Positions 23,639 to 32,712 of a stretch of DNA of 64,000 nt are shown here, piece after piece. The notes under the pieces were generated by a model, which saw only the letters and a list, made by a program, of their open reading frames with translations, was not told the origin of the DNA and searched no databases. The position numbers were made by a program, and so were the translations under genes. How positions within the stretch are numbered: the first letter of the stretch is position 1; every line of letters begins with the position of its first letter. Source of the DNA: Chloroflexota bacterium (lineage in GTDB: Bacteria > Chloroflexota > Anaerolineae > UBA2200); the NCBI GenBank assembly GCA_030607875.1, contig JAUWJD010000006.1, positions 60,076 to 124,075 on the forward strand, given 5' to 3'.

Positions 23639-25201
23639 CTACTCCCAGTCGATAGTGGCGGGGGGTTTAGAAGTGACATCATACACAACGCGACTAACAT
23701 CGGGTACCTCATTGGTGATTCGAGCACTGATACGAGCCAATAAGCTGTGAGGGAGACGCGCCCAGTCCGCAGTCATGAGATCCGTACTTGTTACGACCCT
23801 CACTGCCACTACCTGTCCGTAGGCACGAGCATCTCCCATTACTCCAACGCTTCTCACCGGCAGCAGCACGGCAAAGGCCAGCGCTGTTTCACAATACAAT
23901 CCTGAAGCCTTCAGGTCATCCACGACAATCGCGTCGGCCTTTCGTAGAGTTTCCAAGCGGTCTTTTGTCACCTCCCCTAGACAACGGATGGCTAGTCCGG
24001 GGCCAGGGAATGGGTGGCGCTCAACAATCTCGTCTGGCAATCCGAGCAAGCGACCAAGCCGCCGGGCCTCATTTTTGAAGAGCCGGTTCAGCGGTTCAAC
24101 CAGCTTGAACTTCATGTCCGACGGCAGACCGCCAACGTTGTGATGACTCTTGATCGTAGCAGCAAGTGTCCGCTTGGCAGAATTGCCAAGCGGTGGCGCA
24201 CTCTCGATGATGTCTGAGTAGAGTGTACCTTGAACCAAGAATGGTATACCGCCCAGTTTATCCGCCTCAGCCTCAAACGTGCGTATGAATAGCTCGCCAA
24301 TTGCACGCCGTTTCTGCTCCGGGTCCGTGATCCCTCGCAGGGCAGCCAAGAAGGAGTTGCTTGCATCTATCCCTATCACCGGCATTCTTAGGAGGGCACG
24401 AAGCGACGATAGCACATGCTCAGCCTCACCTTGACGCAACAGGCCGTGATCCACAAAAACGCACATCGCTCGCTCACCGATAGCCTTGTAGGTGAGCACG
24501 GCTGCAACTGTCGAGTCCAGACCACCGCTGACGGCACACAGGGCACGCTCGTTCCCTACGCGGGCTTGGATGGCAGCAACCGTCTCAGCAAGTATCTCGT
24601 CTGAAGACCAGCTCCCGCGACAGCCACAGATGTGGTAAACGAAGTTGCGCAGCAACTCCTTTCCCCAGGCAGTGTGAGCTACTTCTGGATGGAACTGGAC
24701 CCCGAACAGCCGCCTACCGTGGTCACCAATCGCGGCAACTGGTATGGCGATGGTTCTGGCCAATGGCACGAAGTTGGGCGGAAGCTGTTCAACACAGTCA
24801 CCATGGCTCATCCAGACACTAAAAGTCGTTGGGAAATCGGCAAACAACGGAGAGTCTTCAAGCACCACAAGCTGAGAAGGACCGTATTCTCTGCATACCC
24901 CTTCAGATACGCGCCCACCGAGAGCTGTGGCCAACCACTGCATGCCATAGCAGATCCCAAGGATCGGCATCCCACTGGCCAGCACGGATGGTGGCAGCGA
25001 TGGTGCATGTACATCGTTCACACTGGCTGGCCCGCCTGACAGAATATAGCCAGCACATTCACTGGCAGCCTGCCCGTCAGGGACCGCATTCCAAGGGACG
25101 GTCTCGCAATATACATTCAGTTCCCGTACCCGTCTTGCGATTAGCTGAGTGTACTGGGAACCAAAATCCACAATGATAATCATTCTTCGTGCGTACTGCA
25201 T
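23639..25201 (-). CDS. guaA: GMP synthase (glutamine-hydrolysing)
   Basis: At 520 aa it is full length. The class I glutamine amidotransferase domain has ILGICYGMQWL (Cys84) and VQFHPEVAHT (His171, Glu173). The ATP pyrophosphatase domain has LCAVSGGLDSTV (225-231). The C-terminal dimerisation domain ends in SKPPATIDWE. It converts XMP, ATP and glutamine to GMP, the last step of guanine nucleotide synthesis. I keep ATG 25201 (AGAGG 10 nt upstream); ATG 25180 (MIIIVDFGSQ) matches the family start better but lacks a ribosome site. It lies between a PfkB-like gene (19 nt) and the exonuclease gene, not with guaB or purine genes, which is unusual. Confidence 0.95.
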   Translation of the reverse strand: MQYARRMIIIVDFGSQYTQLIARRVRELNVYCETVPWNAVPDGQAASECAGYILSGGPASVNDVHAPSLPPSVLASGMPILGICYGMQWLATALGGRVSEGVCREYGPSQLVVLEDSPLFADFPTTFSVWMSHGDCVEQLPPNFVPLARTIAIPVAAIGDHGRRLFGVQFHPEVAHTAWGKELLRNFVYHICGCRGSWSSDEILAETVAAIQARVGNERALCAVSGGLDSTVAAVLTYKAIGERAMCVFVDHGLLRQGEAEHVLSSLRALLRMPVIGIDASNSFLAALRGITDPEQKRRAIGELFIRTFEAEADKLGGIPFLVQGTLYSDIIESAPPLGNSAKRTLAATIKSHHNVGGLPSDMKFKLVEPLNRLFKNEARRLGRLLGLPDEIVERHPFPGPGLAIRCLGEVTKDRLETLRKADAIVVDDLKASGLYCETALAFAVLLPVRSVGVMGDARAYGQVVAVRVVTSTDLMTADWARLPHSLLARISARITNEVPDVSRVVYDVTSKPPATIDWE

Positions 25202-25220
25202 ATCTACACGACCTCTAGCT

Positions 25221-26114
25221 CTACAGATCCATCACGTGAAGCACTTCTTCCGGGGAGAATACACCGAGGCCATCGGATACGCAGCAATTCATGCTACCGA
25301 GAGCGCAGGCAAACCTCAAGGATTTGTCCAAGCTCCATTGGTTCAGGTAGGCAAAAGCAAAGCCAGCAGAAAACGCGGCGCCGGCTCCATGCGGTGTCTT
25401 GACTGGCCCAAGATTGTACGCTGAGGTCTTATGCGTTGCCCATCGCTGAGCGGCCAGCGCTCCCTCGGGACCAAGCGTCACCAAACCAATCTCCGCACTT
25501 GTCTCTCGGAGGATCCTGCCTGCCAGCACATGGGGCTGGAGTTCAGAAGCGATAGCCAGACTTGCTTGCACTATTGTGACCTTGAGGCCCTGTAGTGCAG
25601 CGATCTTCCGTTCCAGGTCAGCGCTCGATAGATTGACGAAGACGGGTAGCCGCCTTTGTGCCGCATGCTCTATTGCCCTCAAGCTTGCTTGAGAAATCTC
25701 GGTGTAGAAATCGACATACACGAGTCGTGATGTATCCAGCATGCCCAAGTCGGCGATCAACAGTTGCTCGACGACTCGTGGCATACACGTGAAGATCGTC
25801 TTGGTGCCCTGAGTGTCACAGACAACGATCATCTGCGGGGTGACCAAGCCTTCGCATGGCTTGATGTTGACCTGAACACCCTGACGAATCAGCAGTTGAA
25901 CTAGCTGATTGCCGTCGCTATCGCTGCCGACATTGTTTGCGATCAGCGCACACGTCATTCCAAGTCGCGCAGAGAGAAGCGACACAATCGGCGCATCTGC
26001 GGCCACAGTCGGCACAATCTGATATACGCGGGCGACTGAGTCAGGTCTAGGATACCTGTCCACATGCAGAGTGCTCGCGGCGGAGATGTAGCCAAAACAT
26101 GCCAGATCAATCAT
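25221..26114 (-). CDS. PfkB-family sugar/nucleoside kinase homologue lacking the catalytic Asp
   Basis: A 297-aa protein with the ribokinase layout: an N-terminal substrate region (ACFGYISAASTLHVDRYP), GLVTPQMIVVCDTQGTKT, and VTLGPEGALAAQ before the C-terminal motif. That motif is normally D-T-x-GAGD-x-F; here it reads KTPHGAGAAFSAGFAF. The GAGD catalytic base is therefore Ala246, and the anion-hole Gly-Ala-Gly is kept. Either the protein is an inactive binding or regulatory homologue, or another residue serves as base. The frame is otherwise intact, so recent decay is not obvious. It is the first gene of the operon ending in rnhB; GAGGG precedes the ATG. Confidence 0.75.
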   Translation of the reverse strand: MIDLACFGYISAASTLHVDRYPRPDSVARVYQIVPTVAADAPIVSLLSARLGMTCALIANNVGSDSDGNQLVQLLIRQGVQVNIKPCEGLVTPQMIVVCDTQGTKTIFTCMPRVVEQLLIADLGMLDTSRLVYVDFYTEISQASLRAIEHAAQRRLPVFVNLSSADLERKIAALQGLKVTIVQASLAIASELQPHVLAGRILRETSAEIGLVTLGPEGALAAQRWATHKTSAYNLGPVKTPHGAGAAFSAGFAFAYLNQWSLDKSLRFACALGSMNCCVSDGLGVFSPEEVLHVMDL

Positions 26115-26436
26115 GTCCTACCCTCTGAGTTGTGTATGGATAGCTTAGTATGCCGCCTCAAGCACAGCGCTTCCACAGCCCTCACTACCTCCCCAGTTGG
26201 CGTCGGTCCGCCGGCACGCTGCGCCATACCCTCGACGTGGTAGACACCGCGGATAGCCGATCATCCTGCGCTACGCTTGGCTTCCGCAGGGGCGACAAGG
26301 CCGTAGTGCTATGCCAAGAAGTCCGATTGCTGTGTCGACTGCCATGCTCCGGTCTTGCCGGCCACCGCTCTCAGCGCACACTGAGCATTTGCGTAGCTAG
26401 GATATTAAAGCCCGAGAAATGGTTGGTGGCGAAGCG
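26115..26436. other. Intergenic stretch upstream of the PfkB-like gene
   Basis: Around 320 bases between two minus-strand genes. A weak TTGAGG-17-CATACA arrangement could be the operon promoter. I see no coding frame with family resemblance and no comM sequence. Confidence 0.35.
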
Positions 26437-27546
26437 CTACGGCTGTGCGCTGCTCTGGCGGGCGAAAGACGACCAATCGATCTTCAGATCCCGACGACAC
26501 TGACAAGGTGCCGCGTGGCAACCTGAACAGCACAATCCATCCATGCGCTGGCCATCCGAGTCCTTCCCAAACTTCGCCCAAATGACATCTGGTAGGGTGA
26601 CAGCCCTCACCAAGTCGAGCCTAACGACCATGAGTTCTTGGTCAGACAACATCATCTGGAAATAGTTCTGGGCATCCTCGTAGTAAACACGCCGTATCTT
26701 TAGCATGAGTGCATGAATCCACGAAAAGACATCCGCTATTTCTTCTTCAAGTCTCCTCTTGCGTCTTGCTAAGGCCTCACCGCTGAAGGGCTCCCGGTTG
26801 GAGTCGAAGGTGTAGCAGTCCTTCACTGCCTCGGACACTTCCCCGACTTCCTCCAATAGGTGAAAGGCTATCGTCTCAGTGGATAACACTCGATAGGTAT
26901 GCCCAAATAGTCTTGAGAACATCTGTTCCAGTTGTGACATGCTGGATGCTTTCCTCCCAGCCTTTCGTGCCGCTTCAGCGTAGTTAAGTCGGAGATCATT
27001 CAAGTCATGTTCTATTGCCCGGTAAAGCTTGTGCCTGTCCTCAGCAAACACAATCCGCGACAGGCATTGACATGGCACAGGATCTGTTGTGGTCTGCACT
27101 CGTTGGATGAGATATGACTTGATATCCTCTCGTCTTCGACGAAGGACTTCTCTAGCATTCTGCCCGGGAGTGATAGCCAAGAAGTGCACTATGTCGAAGT
27201 CCAAACATGCTGGACAGATCCCAGGGAACTTGTTCCAGATCATGTCCGAGGGCAAGGTACTTGTCTTGAAAACTGCATCAATACTATTCCTGGAATTGTG
27301 CATCTGGGCAACAAACTGCAGCAGCCACATGACTGTGTCTGAGAGGTGCCCCATCACTTCTTGTCCACTCTCTTTGCGGACCGCTTCCACCAACCGAGAG
27401 CAGTGATCTACCACGTGAAGCCAGAGATCGAAGACACTGCGCTCGCTTGCGTCCCGCGCCCAGATCCAAGCAGCTTCGCGAAAGTAATCGTCTATTGATG
27501 CTTGAAGTCTGTTCGCGTGGGTCACGCTCGGTACGTGGCCAGCCAT
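26437..27546 (-). CDS. MazG-like nucleotide pyrophosphohydrolase, two repeated halves with zinc-type cysteines
   Basis: A 369-aa protein. The C-terminal half has HLLEEVGEVSEAV (Glu232, Glu233, Glu236) and, 30 residues on, RRLEEEIADVFSWI (Glu268/269, Asp272): the EExxE...ExxD metal site of all-alpha MazG/dUTPase pyrophosphohydrolases. The N-terminal half looks like a decayed copy (GHLSDTVMWLLQFVAQMHN). The two halves end in parallel elements, MIWNKFPGICPAC and VIWAKFG...CCSGC followed by CQC, suggesting a duplicated domain with Cys clusters. Such enzymes hydrolyse (d)NTPs to monophosphates, cleaning or reshaping the nucleotide pool. AGGGGG precedes the ATG and a sigma70-like promoter lies upstream. 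It is separated from the guaA operon by 322 nt. Confidence 0.7.
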   Translation of the reverse strand: MAGHVPSVTHANRLQASIDDYFREAAWIWARDASERSVFDLWLHVVDHCSRLVEAVRKESGQEVMGHLSDTVMWLLQFVAQMHNSRNSIDAVFKTSTLPSDMIWNKFPGICPACLDFDIVHFLAITPGQNAREVLRRRREDIKSYLIQRVQTTTDPVPCQCLSRIVFAEDRHKLYRAIEHDLNDLRLNYAEAARKAGRKASSMSQLEQMFSRLFGHTYRVLSTETIAFHLLEEVGEVSEAVKDCYTFDSNREPFSGEALARRKRRLEEEIADVFSWIHALMLKIRRVYYEDAQNYFQMMLSDQELMVVRLDLVRAVTLPDVIWAKFGKDSDGQRMDGLCCSGCHAAPCQCRRDLKIDWSSFARQSSAQP

Positions 27547-28027
27547 GACACGCCCCCTTCCTCGGCCTTGATGACACTTGTGATAGCTTCCTGTTCTTGA
27601 CTATGTCAACCAATATGGTCCCGCTTCATGTTACTGCAGAGGAGTATGCACTTGCGGCGTGAGACGTTGCCGTAAAGAGATCAACTGGCGGTCGGCAAAG
27701 GTTCAGCTGCGCCCATTATATCATGAAATGAGCTAGGTCTCAATCCCGGCCTCGGTCTCAAAGTGTGTTGGTCAGTTCTTATGGTAGGATAGCCTACTGT
27801 CGGTAGCTATAGTCGACGTAGCTCGCATACTATCCCTGGTACCGCTAAACTGCCGCATAGCCGACCAAACACAATCCGGAACCGAATCCAATCCCGTTGT
27901 GAACCTACCCTTACCCAGCATAGAGGCAATACTCGCACACTTGGCAGCGTAAGCGTACTGGAGCGCACTTGCGACGCATCACGCAGGAGAACCGGCTCTA
28001 GAGGCGAACTATCCCTGACTTCGAGTC
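27547..28027. other. Intergenic stretch holding the MazG-like gene's promoter
   Basis: Nearly 480 bases between the MazG-like gene and a comM fragment. Apart from the promoter at 27580-27609, nothing was recognised. Confidence 0.35.
27580..27609 (-). promoter_or_regulatory. Sigma70-like promoter of the MazG-like gene
   Basis: On the minus strand, TTGACA and TATCAC are spaced 18 nt apart, ending 34 nt before the ATG at 27546. Confidence 0.45.
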
Positions 28028-28212
28028 CGTACTGAATTGCCCCGCTAGATGATGCGTCTGGATCTCGGGCCCACCCTCCAGGTCGGCAATGGTGCGGGCC
28101 AGCTTGACGCTTCGCAGTGCGATGGAAGGCCCTGGCGCTCATGCCCAGCTGCGTCATGGCCCTGCGGAGGAGCCTCTTGCCTGCGCCGTCCAGCGGGCGG
28201 TGCTCGGGCACT
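28028..28212 (-). pseudogene. comM/yifB C-terminal fragment (copy F)
   Basis: The minus strand reads [30 protein letters not shown]. One extra base then shifts the frame, and the nucleotide match continues through the [18 protein letters not shown] and AIQY codons. The match ends after AIQY at the left and near the PAEV codon at the right, the same right-hand break as copies A and E. Confidence 0.75.
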
Positions 28213-28383
28213 TGGGCTCTGTCAGTAGTCTACAGCAAGCGCGAACCGTGGCCTGCGAAACCTGCCCCGAGGCAAGGCATCCACGACTGCGGCACCGGTA
28301 GAGAATTGCTGCGCGGCTGTCGCTCCATGGAGTCATGACTCGTTGAACTTGGCCGGTGCTCTACTTTGTGTGCCGACTAGAGA

Positions 28384-30603
28384 TCAATGATTACTCGCCT
28401 TGCGGCGCTTTGCTCTGCGCCTCGCTCGGCTGGCTGCCCTACGGACCTTCGTCTTGATGCCAGGCTGTAGACCGGCCTGCTCAACCTGATTGATCCTTCC
28501 GTGTATCTCTTCTATGACATAGTTCAGGTCCTCTCGCCTCGCGAAATCATCTAGGGCATGAAGTGATTCACCTGCTTCCCCAAAGGCCTCAAGTATTGGC
28601 AGCACCACTTCAGGGTTGTTCTCTGCCATGTAGAGCGCGGCCAATGCGGTGTCAATCACTGTCATTGGATCAAGGGTGCCTGCTCTCGCCATCCTTATGA
28701 TGAAACCCGATAGGTGGTATGAGATCATCATGGCGATATTCGCGTGTGACACCGCCTTCAGTTCGAGGCCCATAGGCCAGAAGTCAACAGCCCCAACGAT
28801 TCGCTTTGTGCAGGCACCCTTGACTAGCTCACCCAGGTTGTACAAGGCGCTGAAAAGCAATAGACGCTGGTAAGGTTCTTCTTGAATGTGCTTCAGGACC
28901 GTGGTTACTTGCATGGATAGGCTAGTTGATGCAGCCGCTGATACCGCAACCATGTCTGCCTCTAGCGCCTTTGCACCCAACTTGCCAAGGTAGTACAAAT
29001 AGCCATGAACGTAGTTGTCCACCCGCCAGTCATTCTTCCTCAGAGTCTCCCTTTCAGTTTCCGAGATTTCCTCGCCTTTCTTCTCTCTGTTCATGCGCCA
29101 AAGGTCGGAGAGCATCGGCAAAGCCATGACCGCCTGAGTCGCTCTGCCCGCGATGAGATAAAGGGCCCTAGTTGCCGAATTGGGAACATGAGAGGCAATT
29201 GCGTGCTCGACGACCAGTCTCAACAGGTTGCTTCCCAGAGGAGGGTCAAGGCTTGTCACGTCGGCACTGCGCAATGTTTCTGGCGACGGTGCTGTCATCT
29301 CGTGTGCGATGTTGCATAGGAACTCCAACTCCACGTCGGCACGGCGGTCCGCAGCCACTCGTACTACACTAGCGAGGCGATCCGACAAATAGGAGTCAAT
29401 CACCGCTCCATCGTGCGGACCGCACACTGCCTGCATTCTATCACGTGTCAGAATCAAACTGGCTTGGAACGTGTTGACGTCCCCGCGTTGGAGTGCCGAC
29501 ACTAGCATTCGTTCTATCAAACCCATTGGGTCGCGAGCGATGTGCATCGAGCGCGGGCCTAGACGGGAGGACCATTCATGGCGAACCATCTGCATCCAAT
29601 CTGAGTCAAAGCCCTTCAGTGCCTCCACAACGATTGCTTCAGGGGCCATCAGGGCAAATGCGTCGCGTGCGAAGGCCACGTAGCCGAGACCAGCAAGCAC
29701 ACTCCAAAGAAGGACCCCGTCAATGAGCAGGCTTTCTCCACCGGTATCGGGCAATCTCATCCAGTGGGAAGCGTTAGACAGCACAATAAACTTCAGTGCG
29801 AGAGACAGAACTGCGAAGGTTATCATGGCTCTGAACGACGGCCGCGTTGACAACAGCCTGCTCAGCCTCGGTGAATACGCAGAAGTGGTAAGCTCAACAA
29901 GAACAAGGAGAAGCGTCACTACTAGTGCGCCAACAGTCGCCTCAACCTGAGCAAATGTGGCCAGTAGAGTCGATGCCTCCTGGGACGTTCCCCAGAAGAT
30001 TGTGACATCCCGGGTGAGCAGAGCGACTAGCGCTACTGGAAGAACGGCAATGAAGGAGATCCGGCTGAGAAAGCGAAAGCCGGCCCAGATGGCAGAAAGA
30101 GGCCGAAGCCAGGAGTCGGCAGTCCTCTCAGCACCTGCCGTTCGCACAAACCGTCGAGTCACAAGCAGTACTGCGATGGGAATGACCGTGAGCGCGATCA
30201 GAAGACCGTACCCTGACGTCCACACTAGCCCAAATCCGACTAGCTGGACCCAGCCTCCCAGTAGATCTGGATGTATGCCCGTTGACCGTGGGCCAAGAAA
30301 GCGGTAGACGTAACTCACTGAACGTCGGGCTTGGGGCGCTCGAGCGGATAGACGCAGCAGAAAGCGTTCGTGTGACACAAGCCAACCAAGGACGAGAAGC
30401 GCGGATCCCAAGACGACGGGGTACTGGGTGGGAAGAGTTCCGGCAGTCAGCAAGGCGATTCCAATCGCAGCCACTTCGACCGCAAGGACCAGGATAGTCC
30501 CCCATCGCGGAATAAGAGGCCTGGAACGACGCGAACGCACGCCCAGAGCCAGGGACAGTATGCTTACCGTCACCCAGATCAAGGTTACCGTAAGTGGCAC
30601 CAT
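28384..30603 (-). CDS. DUF2254-like integral membrane protein with a long cytoplasmic domain
   Basis: A 739-aa protein. The first ~330 residues contain about eight hydrophobic segments (WVTVSILSLALG, ILVLAVEVAAIGIALL, VGALVVTLLLVLVEL among them). TLLATFAQVEATVGALV and LTTSAYSPRLSRLL resemble the DUF2254 pattern, an uncharacterised family with an Ala/Val-rich helix before a SPR motif. The rest (~340-739) is a soluble alpha-helical region ending in a strongly basic tail (RRAASRARRRAKRRK). The function is unknown. GAGGAG lies 10 nt before the ATG. The gene is alone between comM copy F and the intact comM. Confidence 0.6.
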   Translation of the reverse strand: MVPLTVTLIWVTVSILSLALGVRSRRSRPLIPRWGTILVLAVEVAAIGIALLTAGTLPTQYPVVLGSALLVLGWLVSHERFLLRLSARAPQARRSVSYVYRFLGPRSTGIHPDLLGGWVQLVGFGLVWTSGYGLLIALTVIPIAVLLVTRRFVRTAGAERTADSWLRPLSAIWAGFRFLSRISFIAVLPVALVALLTRDVTIFWGTSQEASTLLATFAQVEATVGALVVTLLLVLVELTTSAYSPRLSRLLSTRPSFRAMITFAVLSLALKFIVLSNASHWMRLPDTGGESLLIDGVLLWSVLAGLGYVAFARDAFALMAPEAIVVEALKGFDSDWMQMVRHEWSSRLGPRSMHIARDPMGLIERMLVSALQRGDVNTFQASLILTRDRMQAVCGPHDGAVIDSYLSDRLASVVRVAADRRADVELEFLCNIAHEMTAPSPETLRSADVTSLDPPLGSNLLRLVVEHAIASHVPNSATRALYLIAGRATQAVMALPMLSDLWRMNREKKGEEISETERETLRKNDWRVDNYVHGYLYYLGKLGAKALEADMVAVSAAASTSLSMQVTTVLKHIQEEPYQRLLLFSALYNLGELVKGACTKRIVGAVDFWPMGLELKAVSHANIAMMISYHLSGFIIRMARAGTLDPMTVIDTALAALYMAENNPEVVLPILEAFGEAGESLHALDDFARREDLNYVIEEIHGRINQVEQAGLQPGIKTKVRRAASRARRRAKRRKASNH

Positions 30604-30691
30604 CTTGTCTGTGCTCCTCAGAGCTACCTTCCAATACCCTTATGGGCCTCACAGATCGGACCGGACGTGCATTCGGGCCGATCTCAAGCCG

Positions 30692-30718
30692 CTAGATCTG
30701 TCTCCGTGGTTCGTACTG
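30692..30718 (-). repeat. 27-bp comM 3'-end fragment
   Basis: The minus strand reads QYEPRRQI then TAG, matching the last codons (QYRPRRQL) of the intact comM about 80 bp to the right. It uses the ...QI ending of copy E rather than that of the neighbouring intact gene. Confidence 0.55.
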
Positions 30719-30725
30719 TGTGGCG

Positions 30726-30771
30726 TCCGCTACCCCTTCCGCTACGCTTCAGGGATATGCTCTCCCGCTTC
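30726..30771 (-). repeat. comM-downstream hairpin block, copy 3
   Basis: CTACCCCTTCCGCTACGC and TTCAGGGATATGCTCTCC correspond to 21151-21198. On the minus strand CCCT and AGGG pair around GAAGCGTAGCGGA. It may serve as comM's terminator. Confidence 0.55.
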
Positions 30772-30795
30772 TGTATCTTCTACAAACCCTGGTGG

Positions 30796-32340
30796 TTACA
30801 ACTGTCTCCGTGGACGATATTGTATAGCTTCTGCTAGATGATGCGTCTGGATCTCCGGCACGCCCTCCAAATCAGCAATGGTACGCGCTAACTTAAGGAT
30901 GCGGTGGAAGGCCCTGGCGCTCATGCCCAGTTGCGTCATGGCCGCACGCAGCAAGCTCTTGCCGGCGTCGTCCAGCGGGCAGTACTCGCGGACCTCGGCC
31001 GGGCCCATGTCGGCGTTGCACAGCAAAGGCACCTTGCCATCCGCACCACCCACAGCGCCCTCAAAACGCTGCCGCTGCACCTCCCGTGCCTTTTCGATGC
31101 GCGCGCGGATGTGGGCGCTGGGTTCGCCCAGCCGGTCATCGGCAAGCTTGTCATAGTCCACACGCGGCACTTCGACGTGGATGTCTATGCGGTCCAGCAG
31201 CGGTCCGGAGATGCGCTTGCGGTAACGGGTGATCATGCTCGGTGAGCAAGTGCATTCCTTCACCGGATCGCCAAAGTAGCCGCAGGGGCAGGGGTTCATG
31301 GCCGCGACGAGCATAAAGTTGGCCGGGAAGGTCAGGGTGCCCGCAGCGCGGCTGATGGTCACCACCTTGTCTTCTAGCGGCTGTCGCATCACTTCCAGCA
31401 CGCGGCGGTTGAACTCCGGCAGCTCGTCCAGGAAGAGCACGCCGCGGTGAGCCAAGGAGATTTCGCCAGGCCGTGGCCAGTGCCCGCCGCCGACCAGCCC
31501 GGCGTGGCTGACGGTATGGTGCGGGGCGCGGAAGGGACGCTCGGTGATCAGGGGCTGGTCGGCAGGCAGCAATCCGCTCACCGAGTAGATCTTGGTGATC
31601 TCCAGCGCTTCGGCGATGGTCAGCTTGGGCAAGATGGAAGGCAGAGCGCGCGCCAGCAGCGTCTTGCCCGCCCCTGGAGGGCCGCTCATCAGCACGCAGT
31701 GCCCTCCTGCCGCCGCCACCTCCAGGGCGCGTTTGACGTGCTCCTGGCCTTTGACGTCTCGAAAGTCGGTGCCGTAGCGGGGCTGATCCAGCAGATCCGA
31801 GTCGAACCTGGACTCGTATGGAGGTATGGGATTCAGGCCCTGCAGGTGGCCAATCAATTCTGTCAGGTTGGATACGGGGATGATCTCCATGCCAGGCACC
31901 AGCGCCGCTTCCGGCGCATCCTGCGCTGGCACATAGGCCCGTTCGTAACCCTGCGCCTGCGCCCCGCTGACCATCGGCAACACGCCGTTGGTGTGGCGCA
32001 CGCTGCCGTCCAACGAGAGTTCGCCAACAAAAATGGAGGATTCCCAATCTGGCCAGATATGTCTGGAAGCGCCCAGAATGCCCACCGCGATGGGCAGGTC
32101 GTAGGCGGGCCCTTCCTTGCGCAGGTCAGCAGGGGCCAGGTTCACCGTAATGCGCTGGTCGGGGAAGCGGCAGCCGGAGTTCTTGATCGCCGCGCGGACG
32201 CGCTCTCGGGATTCCTGTACCGCCGTGTCAGGCAGACCGACGATGATGACCCCGGTGAGACCACTCGAGATGTCCACTTCCACATCAATTGGTGCGCCCT
32301 CGAGGCCAATGACAGCGAAACTGGGGACCTTGGCCAGCAT
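30796..32340 (-). CDS. comM: YifB/ComM family Mg-chelatase-like AAA+ ATPase
   Basis: A 514-aa protein of normal length. The ChlI-like N-terminal domain ([36 protein letters not shown]) precedes an AAA+ core with Walker [10 protein letters not shown] (219-227) and Walker [11 protein letters not shown] (301-310). The cysteine-rich insert [11 protein letters not shown]...CTCSP is next, and the C-terminal sensor region runs [20 protein letters not shown]. Family knowledge: ComM is a hexameric helicase that extends branch migration during integration of transforming DNA. The ATG at 32340 has GAGGAGG upstream and a good sigma70 promoter. The gene is uninterrupted and differs from the six fragments at shared positions (FHRILKLA instead of FHRTRSVKLA). 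comM is a known insertion site for resistance islands in Acinetobacter. Confidence 0.93.
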   Translation of the reverse strand: MLAKVPSFAVIGLEGAPIDVEVDISSGLTGVIIVGLPDTAVQESRERVRAAIKNSGCRFPDQRITVNLAPADLRKEGPAYDLPIAVGILGASRHIWPDWESSIFVGELSLDGSVRHTNGVLPMVSGAQAQGYERAYVPAQDAPEAALVPGMEIIPVSNLTELIGHLQGLNPIPPYESRFDSDLLDQPRYGTDFRDVKGQEHVKRALEVAAAGGHCVLMSGPPGAGKTLLARALPSILPKLTIAEALEITKIYSVSGLLPADQPLITERPFRAPHHTVSHAGLVGGGHWPRPGEISLAHRGVLFLDELPEFNRRVLEVMRQPLEDKVVTISRAAGTLTFPANFMLVAAMNPCPCGYFGDPVKECTCSPSMITRYRKRISGPLLDRIDIHVEVPRVDYDKLADDRLGEPSAHIRARIEKAREVQRQRFEGAVGGADGKVPLLCNADMGPAEVREYCPLDDAGKSLLRAAMTQLGMSARAFHRILKLARTIADLEGVPEIQTHHLAEAIQYRPRRQL

Positions 32341-32372
32341 GCAACTGCCTCCTCAGCGAAGGTTCGTGGCGA

Positions 32373-32401
32373 ATTATACCATAGCCGCACAGTCTTTCCA
32401 A
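32373..32401 (-). promoter_or_regulatory. Sigma70 promoter of comM
   Basis: The minus strand has TTGGAA, a 17-nt spacer and a perfect TATAAT, 33 nt before the comM ATG. It overlaps the promoter of the divergent HAD remnant. Confidence 0.6.
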
Positions 32402-32423
32402 CACGCTCGTCTGGTGGTACAAT
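32395..32423 (+). promoter_or_regulatory. Promoter of the truncated HAD gene, divergent from comM
   Basis: TTTCCA and TACAAT are spaced 17 nt apart. The -35 box shares bases with the comM -35 box on the other strand, so the two promoters should compete. Confidence 0.4.
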
Positions 32424-32438
32424 ATCGCGGACTGGAGA

Positions 32439-32615
32439 ATGGAAAGGAAGCCGACGTACCGTCTCGTTTTCTGTGACCTGGATGGCACCGTGGCCACGTT
32501 TGGCGGCGAGGTTCGCCCTGCTGTGAGGGAGGGTATGCAGGCCGCCGCAGGTGCCCACGGGGCATGCAGCGCACATGCAGAGCACGAACTGTTGGTGCAC
32601 GGAGCAGTAGCTTGA
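32439..32615 (+). pseudogene. Truncated HAD-superfamily phosphatase (N-terminal 36 residues only)
   Basis: The ORF starts MERKPTYRLVFCDLDGTVAT with the HAD motif I (DLDGT) and continues EVRPAVREGMQAA, the usual cap-start helix of Cof-type phosphatases. Residues after that come from the 40-bp repeat (32550-32589), and the frame stops at 32615 after 58 residues. The family is ~260-290 aa, so motifs II-IV are lost. A promoter and start are still present; the deletion looks precise at the repeat. Confidence 0.7.
32550..32589 (+). repeat. 40-bp inverted repeat, right copy
   Basis: It matches the reverse complement of 14497-14536 at 39 of 40 positions. It forms the breakpoint of the HAD gene. Together the two copies bracket about 18.1 kb, including the intact comM. 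Confidence 0.7.
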
Positions 32616-32712
32616 CGCGGAGAAGCCCTCTGCCTATACTTGTCCAGAGGGATATGCTGACCAGGACGCCTACCGATCACTGCACACAACACAAGAAAGG
32701 ACGGCTGAAGAG

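Noticed and set aside
31447..32526. 359-aa plus-strand frame
   Set aside because: Shadow of comM, including its Walker motifs read backwards.
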